A stretch of 64,000 bases of DNA from Chloroflexota bacterium. GTDB taxonomy: Bacteria; Chloroflexota; Anaerolineae; Aggregatilineales; Phototrophicaceae. Of the stretch, positions 7,993 through 17,040 are shown one piece after another. The notes below the pieces were generated by a model, which saw only the letters and a list, made by a program, of their open reading frames with translations, made no database searches and had not been told where the DNA came from. Location: NCBI GenBank assembly GCA_026708115.1, contig JAPOVL010000048.1, positions 62,001 through 126,000 of the forward strand. The letters run 5' to 3'. A program made the translations under genes and the position numbers. Every line of letters begins with the position of its first letter. Positions within the stretch are counted from its first letter, which is position 1.

Positions 7993-10788
7993 CTAAGCCC
8001 CACTCATCGGCTCGCCGCCGAGCAAGTTCGCGCCCATCTGCATGCCTGCCAGCGCAGTCAGTCCCAGGCGTCCGTTGATGCGCATTGGCTCGTCCCGTAT
8101 CCATCCCGTCATATGCTCCGCCACGAATTCCGCCGCTAGTGTATTGGCGGCCAGGGCATTTTCCTCCGTCTCATAGACGCTCAGGGTCACGACGCGGTCC
8201 ACTCCATCGTCCATCGAGAAGTAGCTGAACAGACCGTCGGCCCCTTGCAGGATAGGCAGAAAGCCCGACTCCACCAATTCTACGGCTATGTTACGGTCCG
8301 TCAGGTCGTAGTTGTCGTAGATTCGCAAGGCGGCGTAAAGCGAGTCTAGGCCCTCGTAAGTCATCTTGTCGGTGACATACATCACGTCGAGCATGCCTTC
8401 GGTGATTTGCGGCGGGTTTGGCAACAGTGGCGTCAGGTTTTCCGTCACGAAATCGCGCGCGGCCGCGTTAGACGCTGTAGCTTGTTCGGGCGAATCGAAT
8501 AAACTGACCGCGGCCAGCGTATCACCGGCCGGCAACAGATAGTAGCCGACGAAACCGGCGCTTTGGCGCATGATCGGCAGGAAGCCTTCGCTGGTAATGC
8601 GCAGGATTTCGTCTTGATCGGCCGGATCAACACCGCCATAGACGCGTATGCTGACGAAAGCCTCGTCTTCGTAATCGTCGGCGATCAGATTCTTCCCCAT
8701 ATGCATTTCCGCCAGCGCCGCTATCGCAATCTCGCCCGAAACCCCGGTCGGGGGGTTTGGCGCCCAATCGGCAAGATATTCAATGGTGAAGGCCTTGCCG
8801 GCATCATTAGCCGCCAACGCCGCTTCTTCGCCCTCGAAAATGCTTATTCCTACAACCGTGTCCTCGCCGTCATTGAAGGCGAATTGCGCGAATAAGCCAC
8901 CCAAGTCTTGCAGCGCCGGTAGCAGGTGCGATATGGCCAAGTCATTCGCTTCATCAAAATGTCTCAAGTCGAAGCCTTCGTAGAAGCGCATGCTGGCATA
9001 TAGCTCGCTAACGCCACCATGATCATCCGAACCAGGCAACGCGGCGACGTAGTTGATCGACAAAGAACCTTCGAAGATCATCGGCGCGTTGGGCAGTAGT
9101 GGCGCCAGGTTCTCCGCCACAAATTCACGCGCCGCTTCGTTGGAGGCCGACGCCTGCTCGGCGGAATCGAACAAGCTGACCGCCGCGAGTCTGTCGCCCG
9201 CCGGAAGCAAGTAATAGCCGACAAAGCCATCACTCCCGCGCATGATGGGCAAGAATCCTTCATTCGTCAAGCGCGCTATCACATTCTGATTTGCCGGATC
9301 AACACCATCGTAAACGCGGACGCTGGCGAACACGCTAGCCTCGTCTCGGCTGTATTCGACCAGGTTCGCGCCCATTTGCATGTTGGCCAGCGCCGCCACG
9401 CCGAGCTGGCCACTGACGGTCGTTGGATCAACCGGCAGCCAGTCCGCCAGGTATTCGGCCACGAAATCAGCCGCGATGTCTGATCCCCGCTGCAAACGCT
9501 CCTCCGAGTCCGCAATTCGCAGCGCGATAGCCTTGTCGACGCCGTCGCTGATCCCATAGTAGCTGACGAGACCGCCGTTCTCGCGTAGCTCCGGCAGAAA
9601 GATGGACTCGACCAATGTGACAGTCTCGTCCAGGTAGGTCATGTCGAAACCATCATAAATCGCCAAGAGGGCGTGGAGCGAGGTCATGCCCTCATCCATC
9701 ATCATTTTGTCGGCATCCGCCACATACATCACCTCGACCAGTCCCTCCACGATCTGCGGTGGATTCGGCAACAATGGCGCCAAGTGCGCTACCACGAATG
9801 CGCGGGCTTTTTCGTTGGAAGCCGCAGCTTGTTCCGCCGTGTCGAACATATTGACCGATGCCAGCCTATCGCCGTCTGGCAGCAGGTAATAACCGACGAA
9901 GCCATCGCTTTCCCGCACGATGGGCAAGAAACCTTGATGGGTGATGCGCGCGATTTCTTGCTGGTCGGCCGGGTCGACGCCGTCGTAGAGGCGGATGCTG
10001 ACGAAGACCTGTTGCTCGTCCATCATGTTGTCGATCAGGTTTTCGCCCATATGCAATTCCGCCAGCGCTGCTACGCCAAGCTGACCGCTGACGCGCACGG
10101 GATCTTCAGGCAACCAGTCCATCATATGTTCTGCCACAAAGGCGGCGGCGATGTCGTTGGCGGCCAAGGCGCTGTCTTTCGAGGTATATACGTTCAGGCC
10201 GACAACTGTGTCCACGCCGTCGCTCAAGGAGTAATAACTGAAGAGACCGCCGTTCGCTTGCAAGGCCGGAAGCACGTGGGCCTCGACCAGACGGTTCGAC
10301 TCCTCAATATCCTGCATATTGCCGACGTGATATATGCGCAAGGAAGCGTATAGAGAGCTTGCGTCGTCCATCATCCGGTCAAAATCGGCTACATGCATCA
10401 CGTCAACTGCGCCTTCGACGATCATCGGCGGATTGGGCAGCAATGGCGCCAGGTTTTCGGCGACGAAATCGCGTGCTTTTTCGTTGGAAGCCGCAGCTTG
10501 TTCCGCCGTGTCGAACATATTGACCGATGCCAGCTTATCCCCGGACGGCAGCAGGTAATAGCCGACGAAGCCGTCGCTCTCGCGTACGATGGGCAAGAAA
10601 CCTTGATGGGTGATGCGCGCGATTTCTTGCTGGTCCGCCGGGTCGACGTCGTCGTAGACGCGGATGCTGACGAAGACTCTGCTGTTTTGAGCGCAGACTG
10701 TCAAAGGCGCTGCCATCAGCATGGCAATGGAAAAGAGAAGCAGCAGTACGCCACGGCCGCTACTATGCTTGAAACAGGTGATCTGCAT
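7993..10788 (-). CDS. Secreted protein of eight dimeric alpha/beta-barrel-like domains
   Basis: This 931-residue protein has an N-terminal signal peptide (LLLLFSIAMLMAAPLTVCAQ) and then four consecutive units of about 223 residues. Each unit has an A half starting like VFVSIRVYDGVDPADQ and containing GFVGYYLLPxGD, and a B half starting like LYASLRIY. The eight half-units resemble the ferredoxin-like fold of ABM/dimeric alpha-beta barrel proteins. This is a fold guess from pattern, and no catalytic residues are recognised. The ATG ending at 10788 follows a strong GGAGGA site; the frame is open 24 codons further upstream. It stands alone with its own promoter. Function unknown. Confidence 0.8.
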   Translation of the reverse strand: MQITCFKHSSGRGVLLLLFSIAMLMAAPLTVCAQNSRVFVSIRVYDDVDPADQQEIARITHQGFLPIVRESDGFVGYYLLPSGDKLASVNMFDTAEQAAASNEKARDFVAENLAPLLPNPPMIVEGAVDVMHVADFDRMMDDASSLYASLRIYHVGNMQDIEESNRLVEAHVLPALQANGGLFSYYSLSDGVDTVVGLNVYTSKDSALAANDIAAAFVAEHMMDWLPEDPVRVSGQLGVAALAELHMGENLIDNMMDEQQVFVSIRLYDGVDPADQQEIARITHQGFLPIVRESDGFVGYYLLPDGDRLASVNMFDTAEQAAASNEKARAFVVAHLAPLLPNPPQIVEGLVEVMYVADADKMMMDEGMTSLHALLAIYDGFDMTYLDETVTLVESIFLPELRENGGLVSYYGISDGVDKAIALRIADSEERLQRGSDIAADFVAEYLADWLPVDPTTVSGQLGVAALANMQMGANLVEYSRDEASVFASVRVYDGVDPANQNVIARLTNEGFLPIMRGSDGFVGYYLLPAGDRLAAVSLFDSAEQASASNEAAREFVAENLAPLLPNAPMIFEGSLSINYVAALPGSDDHGGVSELYASMRFYEGFDLRHFDEANDLAISHLLPALQDLGGLFAQFAFNDGEDTVVGISIFEGEEAALAANDAGKAFTIEYLADWAPNPPTGVSGEIAIAALAEMHMGKNLIADDYEDEAFVSIRVYGGVDPADQDEILRITSEGFLPIMRQSAGFVGYYLLPAGDTLAAVSLFDSPEQATASNAAARDFVTENLTPLLPNPPQITEGMLDVMYVTDKMTYEGLDSLYAALRIYDNYDLTDRNIAVELVESGFLPILQGADGLFSYFSMDDGVDRVVTLSVYETEENALAANTLAAEFVAEHMTGWIRDEPMRINGRLGLTALAGMQMGANLLGGEPMSGA
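8000..10685 (-). repeat. Four tandem ~670-bp coding repeats
   Basis: The A-half start (VFVSIR, VFVSIR, VFASVR, AFVSIR) recurs near 10680, 10010, 9335 and 8660 on the minus strand, giving a period of about 670 bases. The first two A halves are almost identical in protein over some 70 residues (for example EIARITHQGFLPIVRESDGF in both). This points to a recent duplication, while units three and four have diverged. Confidence 0.8.
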
Positions 10789-10875
10789 GGAGTTCCTCCG
10801 GTTGGTTGAATCACAGGTCATGCGCTTGGCGCATCGAGCTTGGCCACTGAACGCGCGCATGCTCGCCTATGTATC

Positions 10876-10904
10876 AGTGTAATCGCATAATCATTCGAAC
10901 TCAA
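10876..10904 (-). promoter_or_regulatory. Promoter of the repeat-protein gene
   Basis: On the minus strand TTGAGT and TACACT are separated by 17 bases, about 90 bases upstream of the ATG. This supports transcription of the gene as a single unit. Confidence 0.5.
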
Positions 10905-10998
10905 TCGGTTACACTTTAGCGATCCGTAGAATATATTTAAAAAGCCGCTCGGCGCGTAACCGGCGAATTTTGGCTATCGCGATCACACAAAGTAATAA

Positions 10999-11030
10999 AC
11001 CTGCTCGGCTACCACAAATCGCGGTTTATT
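10999..11030. repeat. 32-bp intergenic repeat, copy 1
   Basis: ACCTGCTCGGCTACC and the following 17 bases recur at 24281-24312 with four differences, all transitions. Here the flanks AATAAACC (10994-11001) and GGTTTATT (11023-11030) pair perfectly as an 8-base stem. This copy lies just downstream of the cupin gene, which reads toward it. Confidence 0.5.
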
Positions 11031-11044
11031 TGAGAAGAGATAAA

Positions 11045-11458
11045 TCAGCCTTGCTGCTTAAGTGAAGCCCAAGCCGGCATTTGCGCGTCGAGTTGGGCGA
11101 GTTCGTCGGGGCTGATGGGGCGAATCTCGGTATCGCGCAGATGTGTATCGCGGTTTTCGACGATGAGAAATGACACGTCGCGGGTCGCAACGATGTTGTG
11201 CCAGACGCCGGCCGGTACGTTGTAGATCTTGCCGGGAGCCATCTCGATCGCTTGCAGCTTGCCGCCCTCGGGCCGCGTGAAGAGTACTGCCTGCCCGCGC
11301 AGCAGAACGAAGACTTCGTCACTGTGATTGTGTCGTTCGATCTCGTCGAGGCTCACCCGGTCAAAGAGCGGTTCCCAGTTCAGCAGCGCTACTTGCCACT
11401 CGTCGGTGAATACCAGCGGTTCAAAACCCTGGCCCTTCCATTCGTAAGTTTCAAGCAT
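11045..11458 (-). CDS. Cupin-domain protein
   Basis: This 137-residue single-domain cupin has the first metal-binding motif in RHNHSDEVFVLLRGQAVLF and the second in PAGVWHNIVA, with His residues placed to hold a divalent metal. The start follows AGGAGG. Such small cupins include sugar isomerases, dioxygenases and binding proteins, so the reaction is unassigned. It lies next to a Gfo/Idh/MocA oxidoreductase on the same strand, 48 bases apart, which suggests a shared role in sugar or sugar-acid metabolism. Confidence 0.8.
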   Translation of the reverse strand: MLETYEWKGQGFEPLVFTDEWQVALLNWEPLFDRVSLDEIERHNHSDEVFVLLRGQAVLFTRPEGGKLQAIEMAPGKIYNVPAGVWHNIVATRDVSFLIVENRDTHLRDTEIRPISPDELAQLDAQMPAWASLKQQG

Positions 11459-11506
11459 CGGTTGTCCTCCTGATGTAGGCGAAAGGGCGCGAGGGACCGG
11501 CGCAGT

Positions 11507-12517
11507 TTACAAATTCAGCACTTGACCTGTGCGGCTGCTCTCTAGCGCGGCGTCCACGATACGCATATTAAGCAAGCCTTCCTGCGCGCCGGGATTCGGC
11601 GTCTTGTCATGACGAATGCAATCGATGAAATGCGCCATCTGCAGATCGTACATGATCTGCGGGCAATGTTCTTCGCGGGGATGCGGGTAACCGGCATCAA
11701 CTAATTCGACCGTTTCGGTAGCGCGATCCGGGATCTCCAGGCGGGTCGGGAAGATCTGTCCGAAGGCTTTCTGCCCATAAACCTGTGTCGATGCCTCGGG
11801 TCCATCGGCATGGGGCCACCACCAGCCGCTTTCCACGATGGATGTGGCGCCGTTGTCCCAGCCGATGATGATGGCGCCGGAGTCATCGACATCGTGTTCA
11901 GTGTAGTCGGTCGAGATCCGCGCATAGACAGTACGGGGCGCGGGATCGCCAAGCAAGAAGCGCGCGGCGTCGATGGCGTGGATGCCCATATCAGCCAGGG
12001 CGCCGCCGCCGGCGTATTTTGCTTCGACGAACCAACCGCTCGGTCCCCAATTGACATGAACGCCGTTTCCCCTGGTGCGTAGTATCTTGCCGAGCCGGCC
12101 GCCGTCGATTTGTCGCTTCAACCAGAGCACTTCTTCGTCGAAACGCCAGCAATGCGCCACCATCAGCTTGGCACCGGAAGCCTGGCTGGCAGCGCTCATC
12201 TGTTCCGCCTCTGTCGCATTCATCGACATGGGCTTTTCCACCAGGACGTGAATGCCGGCATTCAGCGCGGCGACTGACTGTGGGGCGTGCAAGTAGTTGG
12301 GCGTGCTGATGACGAGCGCATCGACATCGCCATCCGCCAGCATAGCGTCGACGCTTTCATACTCCCGTCCTATACTGAACTTCGCAGCGAACGCCGCCCT
12401 TGACTGGGGCCGATGGTTCACCACAGCGACCAATTCCAGATCGTCCTGCGCAGCGGCCGCTAGGGCATGGATATGCGAGATATGACCGGTGCCAGTGAAG
12501 GCGATTCTCAGAGTCAT
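11507..12517 (-). CDS. Gfo/Idh/MocA family oxidoreductase
   Basis: This 336-residue NAD(P)-dependent sugar or cyclitol dehydrogenase has an N-terminal Rossmann fold (RIAFTGTGHISHIHALAAAA), the hallmark HVLVEKPMSMN near residue 95 and the C-terminal substrate domain containing GGGALADMGIHAIDAARFLL. The dinucleotide loop reads GTGHIS rather than the commoner GxGxxG/A ending. It is transcribed away from the glycerol-1-phosphate-dehydrogenase-like gene, across a 175-base region with a good promoter for that gene. The substrate is unknown; inositol- or amino-sugar-type substrates fit the neighbourhood. Confidence 0.88.
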   Translation of the reverse strand: MTLRIAFTGTGHISHIHALAAAAQDDLELVAVVNHRPQSRAAFAAKFSIGREYESVDAMLADGDVDALVISTPNYLHAPQSVAALNAGIHVLVEKPMSMNATEAEQMSAASQASGAKLMVAHCWRFDEEVLWLKRQIDGGRLGKILRTRGNGVHVNWGPSGWFVEAKYAGGGALADMGIHAIDAARFLLGDPAPRTVYARISTDYTEHDVDDSGAIIIGWDNGATSIVESGWWWPHADGPEASTQVYGQKAFGQIFPTRLEIPDRATETVELVDAGYPHPREEHCPQIMYDLQMAHFIDCIRHDKTPNPGAQEGLLNMRIVDAALESSRTGQVLNL

Positions 12518-12562
12518 TTAAGGTCTCCCCTGTGCATTCTGTTTCGCCGGCAAACAATATTC

Positions 12563-12596
12563 ATTGAAAAGCCTGTTAACAACTGTTATCTTATGT
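12563..12596 (+). promoter_or_regulatory. Promoter with extended -10, shared 16-mer
   Basis: TTGAAA (near 12564) and TATCTT (12586-12591) are 17 bases apart, and TGT before TATCTT gives an extended -10. The 16 bases AACTGTTATCTTATGT at 12581-12596 recur exactly at 19750-19765. It should drive the alcohol-dehydrogenase-like gene and perhaps the importer behind it. Confidence 0.55.
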
Positions 12597-12692
12597 CCGT
12601 TTAATCGATATCGGCCGAGCGCCTGGCAGACGCTGATTCTAGCAGCACTGCAAGGCGCGCGCCTATGATCTTTCCAAACTTGAGGAAATGCC

Positions 12693-13736
12693 ATGCAAAA
12701 CAGCGCGGGATTCACAACGATATTCGGGCGCAACTTGATCGGCGAATTGCCCAACTTCGTGCATCGACCCTATCTGGTGGTCACCATGGACGATCTGTGG
12801 GATTTGTTCGCGCAGAACTTTGACGACAATCACGCGGGACCGTATTTCGTCCACACGATCGATGGCGACGAGCTCAAGGACGAGGTCGCCAAGCTGCCCG
12901 AATGCCGCTGCATCATCGGTCTGGGCGGCGGGCAGGCCCTTGATGTGGCCAAATATTTCGCTTGGTCATTGGGGCTGCCGCTTTTTCAAGTGCCCACGTC
13001 GATGTCGGTCAACGCGGCCTTTGGGCATCGCACCGGCCTGCGCTTCAGCGGAAACGTGCGTTACATCGCCTGGGCGGTGCCGGAGGCTGTCTATGTCGAT
13101 TTCGATGTGATCCAGCAGGCACCGCCCGTGGTCAACCGCTCGGGCATTTGCGAGATTCTTTGTTATCACACCGCCCATGCCGATTGGCGCTACGCGACCG
13201 AACGCGGCCAATGCGAAGACAAATGGCCCTACGATCAGGCTCTGGTTGATGAAGCTCAGGGTGTGATGGCGACAGTGATGGATGCGCTGGATGATATCCG
13301 AGAAGTTAATGAACGCGGTATTCGCACGTTGATGACGGCCAATCGCTGGGGTGGGGCGGCATTCCACAACGCGGGCTGGAATCCCCGTCACATTGAAGGC
13401 GCCGATCACTTCCTCTTCTATGCGCTGGAATACAATACCGGGGTGAAATTCATCCATGGGCAGCCGGTCTGCCTGGGCATTTATGTCGGCTCGCTGCTGC
13501 ACGATGACAGAGCGCAGGAGATGCTCGATGCGATCGTGCGCGCCGGCGTCGATATCCGCCCCGGAGCCATGGGTATCACCTGGGATGATGTTAGTCACGC
13601 GTTGGTCAATATGCGCGATTTCGTGCGGCAGGCCGGTCTCTGGTATGGCATCTACCACGAAGCTCAAATCGACGAGGCTTTCGCGGCACAGGTGCGCGTC
13701 AATGTAGAAGCCGCATACGAAGGCCTAAGCCTTTAA
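12693..13736 (+). CDS. Glycerol-1-phosphate dehydrogenase-like / iron-containing alcohol dehydrogenase
   Basis: A 347-residue protein of the dehydroquinate-synthase/iron-dependent ADH fold. The NAD-binding loop reads IGLGGGQALDVAKYFAW, followed by LPLFQVPTSMSVNAAFGHRT. C-terminal His residues in EGADHFLFYALEY and KFIHGQPVCLG are placed as metal ligands. It most resembles the EgsA/AraM branch, which reduces dihydroxyacetone phosphate or similar ketones, but the true substrate may be another sugar-derived ketone. GAGGAAATGCC precedes the ATG. It lies directly upstream of a sugar importer operon on the same strand. Confidence 0.8.
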   Translation: MQNSAGFTTIFGRNLIGELPNFVHRPYLVVTMDDLWDLFAQNFDDNHAGPYFVHTIDGDELKDEVAKLPECRCIIGLGGGQALDVAKYFAWSLGLPLFQVPTSMSVNAAFGHRTGLRFSGNVRYIAWAVPEAVYVDFDVIQQAPPVVNRSGICEILCYHTAHADWRYATERGQCEDKWPYDQALVDEAQGVMATVMDALDDIREVNERGIRTLMTANRWGGAAFHNAGWNPRHIEGADHFLFYALEYNTGVKFIHGQPVCLGIYVGSLLHDDRAQEMLDAIVRAGVDIRPGAMGITWDDVSHALVNMRDFVRQAGLWYGIYHEAQIDEAFAAQVRVNVEAAYEGLSL

Positions 13737-13803
13737 GCCTTCATATTGGAATCACCCCGACAAGATCGGTGGTTTATTCGTTTATCGGATTGAGGAGAAT
13801 CTC

Positions 13804-15135
13804 ATGAGAAAGTTTGCTGTATTGAGTTTACTTGTTCTGTTGATGGTGATGCCCGCCGTACAGGCGCAAGACTTCGACTGGACGCGCTTCGCGGGCGGCG
13901 AAATCACAATTCTTATGCCCGAGCATCCCGTGCTTGACGGCATGCGCAGCGTCATGGACGATTTTGAAGCGGCCACCGGCATCACGGTCAACGTGGAGGC
14001 GCTGGCGGAGAACCTCTATTTCGACCGAATGGAAGTGGCGCTGCGGGCCGATGAAGGCGTCATGGATGTCTACATGGTGCCGATGGATTCCACCGCTTTC
14101 ACGCAATGGTCGAATGGTCTGATCCATCCGCTTAGCCCTTACATTAACGACTCCAGCATGACTGCCGCGGATTACGACTTCGCCGACTTCCCCGGCGGCT
14201 TCACCCAAGCCACGCAATACCCGCCCGGTGACATGGACGCGCAAGATTACGCCATCCCCGTTTCCTTCGAGGCTTACACGCTGTTCTACAACATGGATAT
14301 CGTCGACGAATACCTCGATGGCGAGATACCGACTACTATGGGCGGGCTGATAGAAGCTGCGCAGAGCATTACCGAGGCCAGCGGCGGATCGGTCGCCGGC
14401 GCGGTCATGCGCGGCATTCGTTCGCATACCATCATGGATACCGTGACCGGTATGGTCTTCAACAACTGGGGCGAAGCGGAAATGTCCCTGCCTTACAACG
14501 TCTGGTTCGATGGCGACTGGTCGGCGCCTGTCGTGAGCGACGAGCGTATCACGGCCGGTCTATCGCATTACGCCGGTTTGATGTCCGCTGGCCCTATCAA
14601 CATTCAGTCGCTCGATTGGCCCGATGCCAGCTTGCTCTTCCAGCAGGGCCGTGCCGGCTTCTTCCTCGACGCCAGCCTGTTTGGTCCCGGCTTTGAAGAT
14701 CCGGATGCCTCGGCTGTGGCTGGCAAGACCGGCTATGCCGTGATGCCGCCGGTTGACGACGGCGGCGCCTCGTGGACCGGCCACTGGATGTGGGGCATTG
14801 GCATACCCGCCAACGCCCAGAATCCGGAAGCAGCCTGGTACTTCATCCAATGGATGACCAGCGCCGATATCGAACCGGTGATTGGCGCGTATCACGGTGG
14901 CGCGGCGCGCGTTTCGACCTGGGACAAAGCCGAATATGTCGACGCGCTGAATTCGCAATATGTCGACACCGTGTTGGAAGCCATGCAGACCTCTCGTACG
15001 ACGGTGGTTTTCCGCGAGGGCTGGAGCGAGTACGCGCTGGTCATCGTCGATGCGATTCAGGACATGTACGGCGGCATGGCGCCGGCGGACGCTACAGCCA
15101 AGGCGCAGCAGCGTATCCTGGATATGGATAGCTAA
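13804..15135 (+). CDS. Sugar ABC transporter substrate-binding protein
   Basis: This 443-residue family-1 binding protein has a signal peptide (LSLLVLLMVMPAVQAQ), then EITILMPEHPVLDGMRSVMD and the helix FEAATGITVNVEAL. The region AWYFIQWMTSADIE is typical of the C-terminal lobe. GAGGAGAATCTC precedes the ATG. It captures a sugar outside the cell for the two permeases that follow. The ligand is not predictable. Confidence 0.9.
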   Translation: MRKFAVLSLLVLLMVMPAVQAQDFDWTRFAGGEITILMPEHPVLDGMRSVMDDFEAATGITVNVEALAENLYFDRMEVALRADEGVMDVYMVPMDSTAFTQWSNGLIHPLSPYINDSSMTAADYDFADFPGGFTQATQYPPGDMDAQDYAIPVSFEAYTLFYNMDIVDEYLDGEIPTTMGGLIEAAQSITEASGGSVAGAVMRGIRSHTIMDTVTGMVFNNWGEAEMSLPYNVWFDGDWSAPVVSDERITAGLSHYAGLMSAGPINIQSLDWPDASLLFQQGRAGFFLDASLFGPGFEDPDASAVAGKTGYAVMPPVDDGGASWTGHWMWGIGIPANAQNPEAAWYFIQWMTSADIEPVIGAYHGGAARVSTWDKAEYVDALNSQYVDTVLEAMQTSRTTVVFREGWSEYALVIVDAIQDMYGGMAPADATAKAQQRILDMDS

Positions 15136-15162
15136 GCTCGCATCTACCCCCACTCCCAAAAC

Positions 15163-15246
15163 CCCCTCCCCATAAAGCGGGAGGGGACTTTGGTATCAAG
15201 CTCTGACACGGCAGTTCACCTCTTCCCCCATTGTTGGGGGAAGAGG
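15163..15246. repeat. Pair of GC-rich stem-loops in the importer operon
   Basis: CCCCTCCC (15163-15170) and GGGAGGGG (15179-15186) form one perfect 8-base hairpin. CCTCTTCCCCC (15219-15229) and GGGGGAAGAGG (15236-15246) form a second, perfect 11-base hairpin with a 6-base loop. They lie between the binding-protein and permease genes and look like a dispersed palindromic element. They could also lower read-through or protect the upstream message. Confidence 0.6.
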
Positions 15247-15278
15247 CAGGGGATGGGGGAGAGGAAATCATCCCCCGT

Positions 15279-16148
15279 ATGCCCGTCCTCAGAAGCAAAA
15301 ACTTCGCCTATTATTTGATCGCGCCGGCGGTCGTGATCCTCATCATCACTTCGCTTTATCCGGCGGTATTTTCTTTTGTGCTCAGCTTCTTCAACTGGAA
15401 TTGGGGCGTCCAATTTGATTTTGTCGGCGCCCGCAATTATCTTGATTTGTTCCGCAGCCCGGAATTTTGGCAGGTGCTCTACCAAACCTTTTTGTTCGCC
15501 GTCGTCGCCACCGCTTTGGAATTGCTGCTGGGACTGGGGCTGGCTGTGGTGGTTGATCATCTCAAGTTCGGCGCTGGTCTTATCCGCACGCTATTGCTCA
15601 CGCCTTTGATGGTGTCCGGCATCATCGTAGCGCTGATGTCGAAGATCCTGCTCGATCCCATGTTAGGTATTGTCAACTACGTATTAAACGCCCTGGGCTT
15701 GCCGCTATCGCCCTTCTTCGGCGCGACATCAACCGCCATGGGCACGGTGATTATGGTCGATGCCTGGTGGCAGACGGCCTTTGTCTTCATCATCGTTTTG
15801 GCAGGCTTGCAGAGCCTGCCGCAGGAGCCGATTGAAGCGGCGCGCGTCGATGGCGCCAGCGCGCTGCAAAGTTTCTTCCGTGTCAAGCTGCCCATGTTGC
15901 GCGCGGTCCTTTTCACTGTGCTGATCTTCCGCACGATTGATACGCTCAAGGTCTTTGACATCATATTCGGCACCACTGGCGGCGGTCCGCAGATTTCTAC
16001 CGAGGTCATGCAGACGCTGGCTTATCGCAAGGCCTTCAGTTTCCTGCAAATGAGCGAGTCAATGACGATCATGGTCATATTCTCGGCGATAGTGCTGGCA
16101 ATCAGCCTTGTTTACATGCGTTTGGAAGAGCGCCTGGAGGACGATTAG
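15279..16148 (+). CDS. Sugar ABC transporter permease, MalF/UgpA type
   Basis: This permease of about 289 residues has six predicted membrane segments and the EAA loop PIEAARVDGASALQSFFRVK. I placed the start at ATG 15279 (MPVLRSKNFAYYLIAPAVV). The upstream in-frame TTG at 15231 lies inside a GC-rich hairpin and gives no plausible sequence. It forms an importer with the preceding binding protein and the following permease, which begins 3 bases after its stop. Confidence 0.88.
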   Translation: MPVLRSKNFAYYLIAPAVVILIITSLYPAVFSFVLSFFNWNWGVQFDFVGARNYLDLFRSPEFWQVLYQTFLFAVVATALELLLGLGLAVVVDHLKFGAGLIRTLLLTPLMVSGIIVALMSKILLDPMLGIVNYVLNALGLPLSPFFGATSTAMGTVIMVDAWWQTAFVFIIVLAGLQSLPQEPIEAARVDGASALQSFFRVKLPMLRAVLFTVLIFRTIDTLKVFDIIFGTTGGGPQISTEVMQTLAYRKAFSFLQMSESMTIMVIFSAIVLAISLVYMRLEERLEDD

Positions 16149-16150
16149 GC

Positions 16151-16984
16151 ATGGACCACAGACAGCGCGCGCAATTGCAGCGCCTGCTGGCCTACTTGAT
16201 TTCACTGGCGGCGATCCTGATCACGCTCTTTCCAGTTGTCTGGCTCTTGACGATCTCATTCAAGACGCAGCGCGACGCCTTCTCGATGCCGCCCAAATTC
16301 ATCTTTGAGCCGATCTGGGATCATTACCTGGCGCTGCTGGACAAGCCGGGCTTTGTGCAAGCTTTTTTGAATACTGTTTATGTGACTGCGCTGGGCGTTC
16401 TGATCGCCATCGTCATCGCGATCTTCGCGTCTTACGGGATTCACCGTTTTCGCTTTCGCGGCAAGAAGCTCTTCGGCGTCTGGTTGCTGATGGCTTATAT
16501 GCTGCCGGAGTTTCTGTTTGTCATCCCGATGTACGTGCTCTATCAGAAGATTGGCTGGTACGATACGCACATTGGCTTGGCTCTGGTCTATCAAGTCCAT
16601 TCGCTGCCATTCGCCGTTTGGCTGATCCGCAGTTTTTTCAAGGAAGTCCCGTCGGAATTGGACGATGCCTCGCGCATCGACGGCTGCAACCACCTGGGCA
16701 CGTTGCGCCACGTCTTCATTCCACTGGCCGCGCCGGGCATCGCCGCTACCGCCATTCTGACGGCCATATGGATCTGGAACGAGTTGACCATCGCCCTATC
16801 GCTAAGTTTTAGTGAGGCGCAGACAATCACGGTGGCTGTCGCCTCATTTCGCGGATATACGTCGATCGCCTGGGGACCGATGTCGGCGGCATCTATCGTA
16901 GCTATCCTGCCCATGCTGATCTTTGCTGTCTTCGCGCAGAAGTATATCGTCAAGGGCTTGACATTAGGCTCGCTGAAAGGCTGA
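16151..16984 (+). CDS. Sugar ABC transporter permease, MalG/UgpE type
   Basis: A 277-residue permease with the EAA loop SELDDASRIDGCNHLGTLRH and the characteristic ending YIVKGLTLGSLKG. GGAGGACGATTAGGC before the ATG overlaps the end of the upstream permease gene, so the two are translationally linked. No ATPase gene follows; the next gene is an aminotransferase. Confidence 0.9.
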   Translation: MDHRQRAQLQRLLAYLISLAAILITLFPVVWLLTISFKTQRDAFSMPPKFIFEPIWDHYLALLDKPGFVQAFLNTVYVTALGVLIAIVIAIFASYGIHRFRFRGKKLFGVWLLMAYMLPEFLFVIPMYVLYQKIGWYDTHIGLALVYQVHSLPFAVWLIRSFFKEVPSELDDASRIDGCNHLGTLRHVFIPLAAPGIAATAILTAIWIWNELTIALSLSFSEAQTITVAVASFRGYTSIAWGPMSAASIVAILPMLIFAVFAQKYIVKGLTLGSLKG

Positions 16985-17040
16985 GTCATTTACAGTAAGA
17001 TCGCAAGCAGGCGTATTGTTCAAATCTTAGGAGCTGCACC

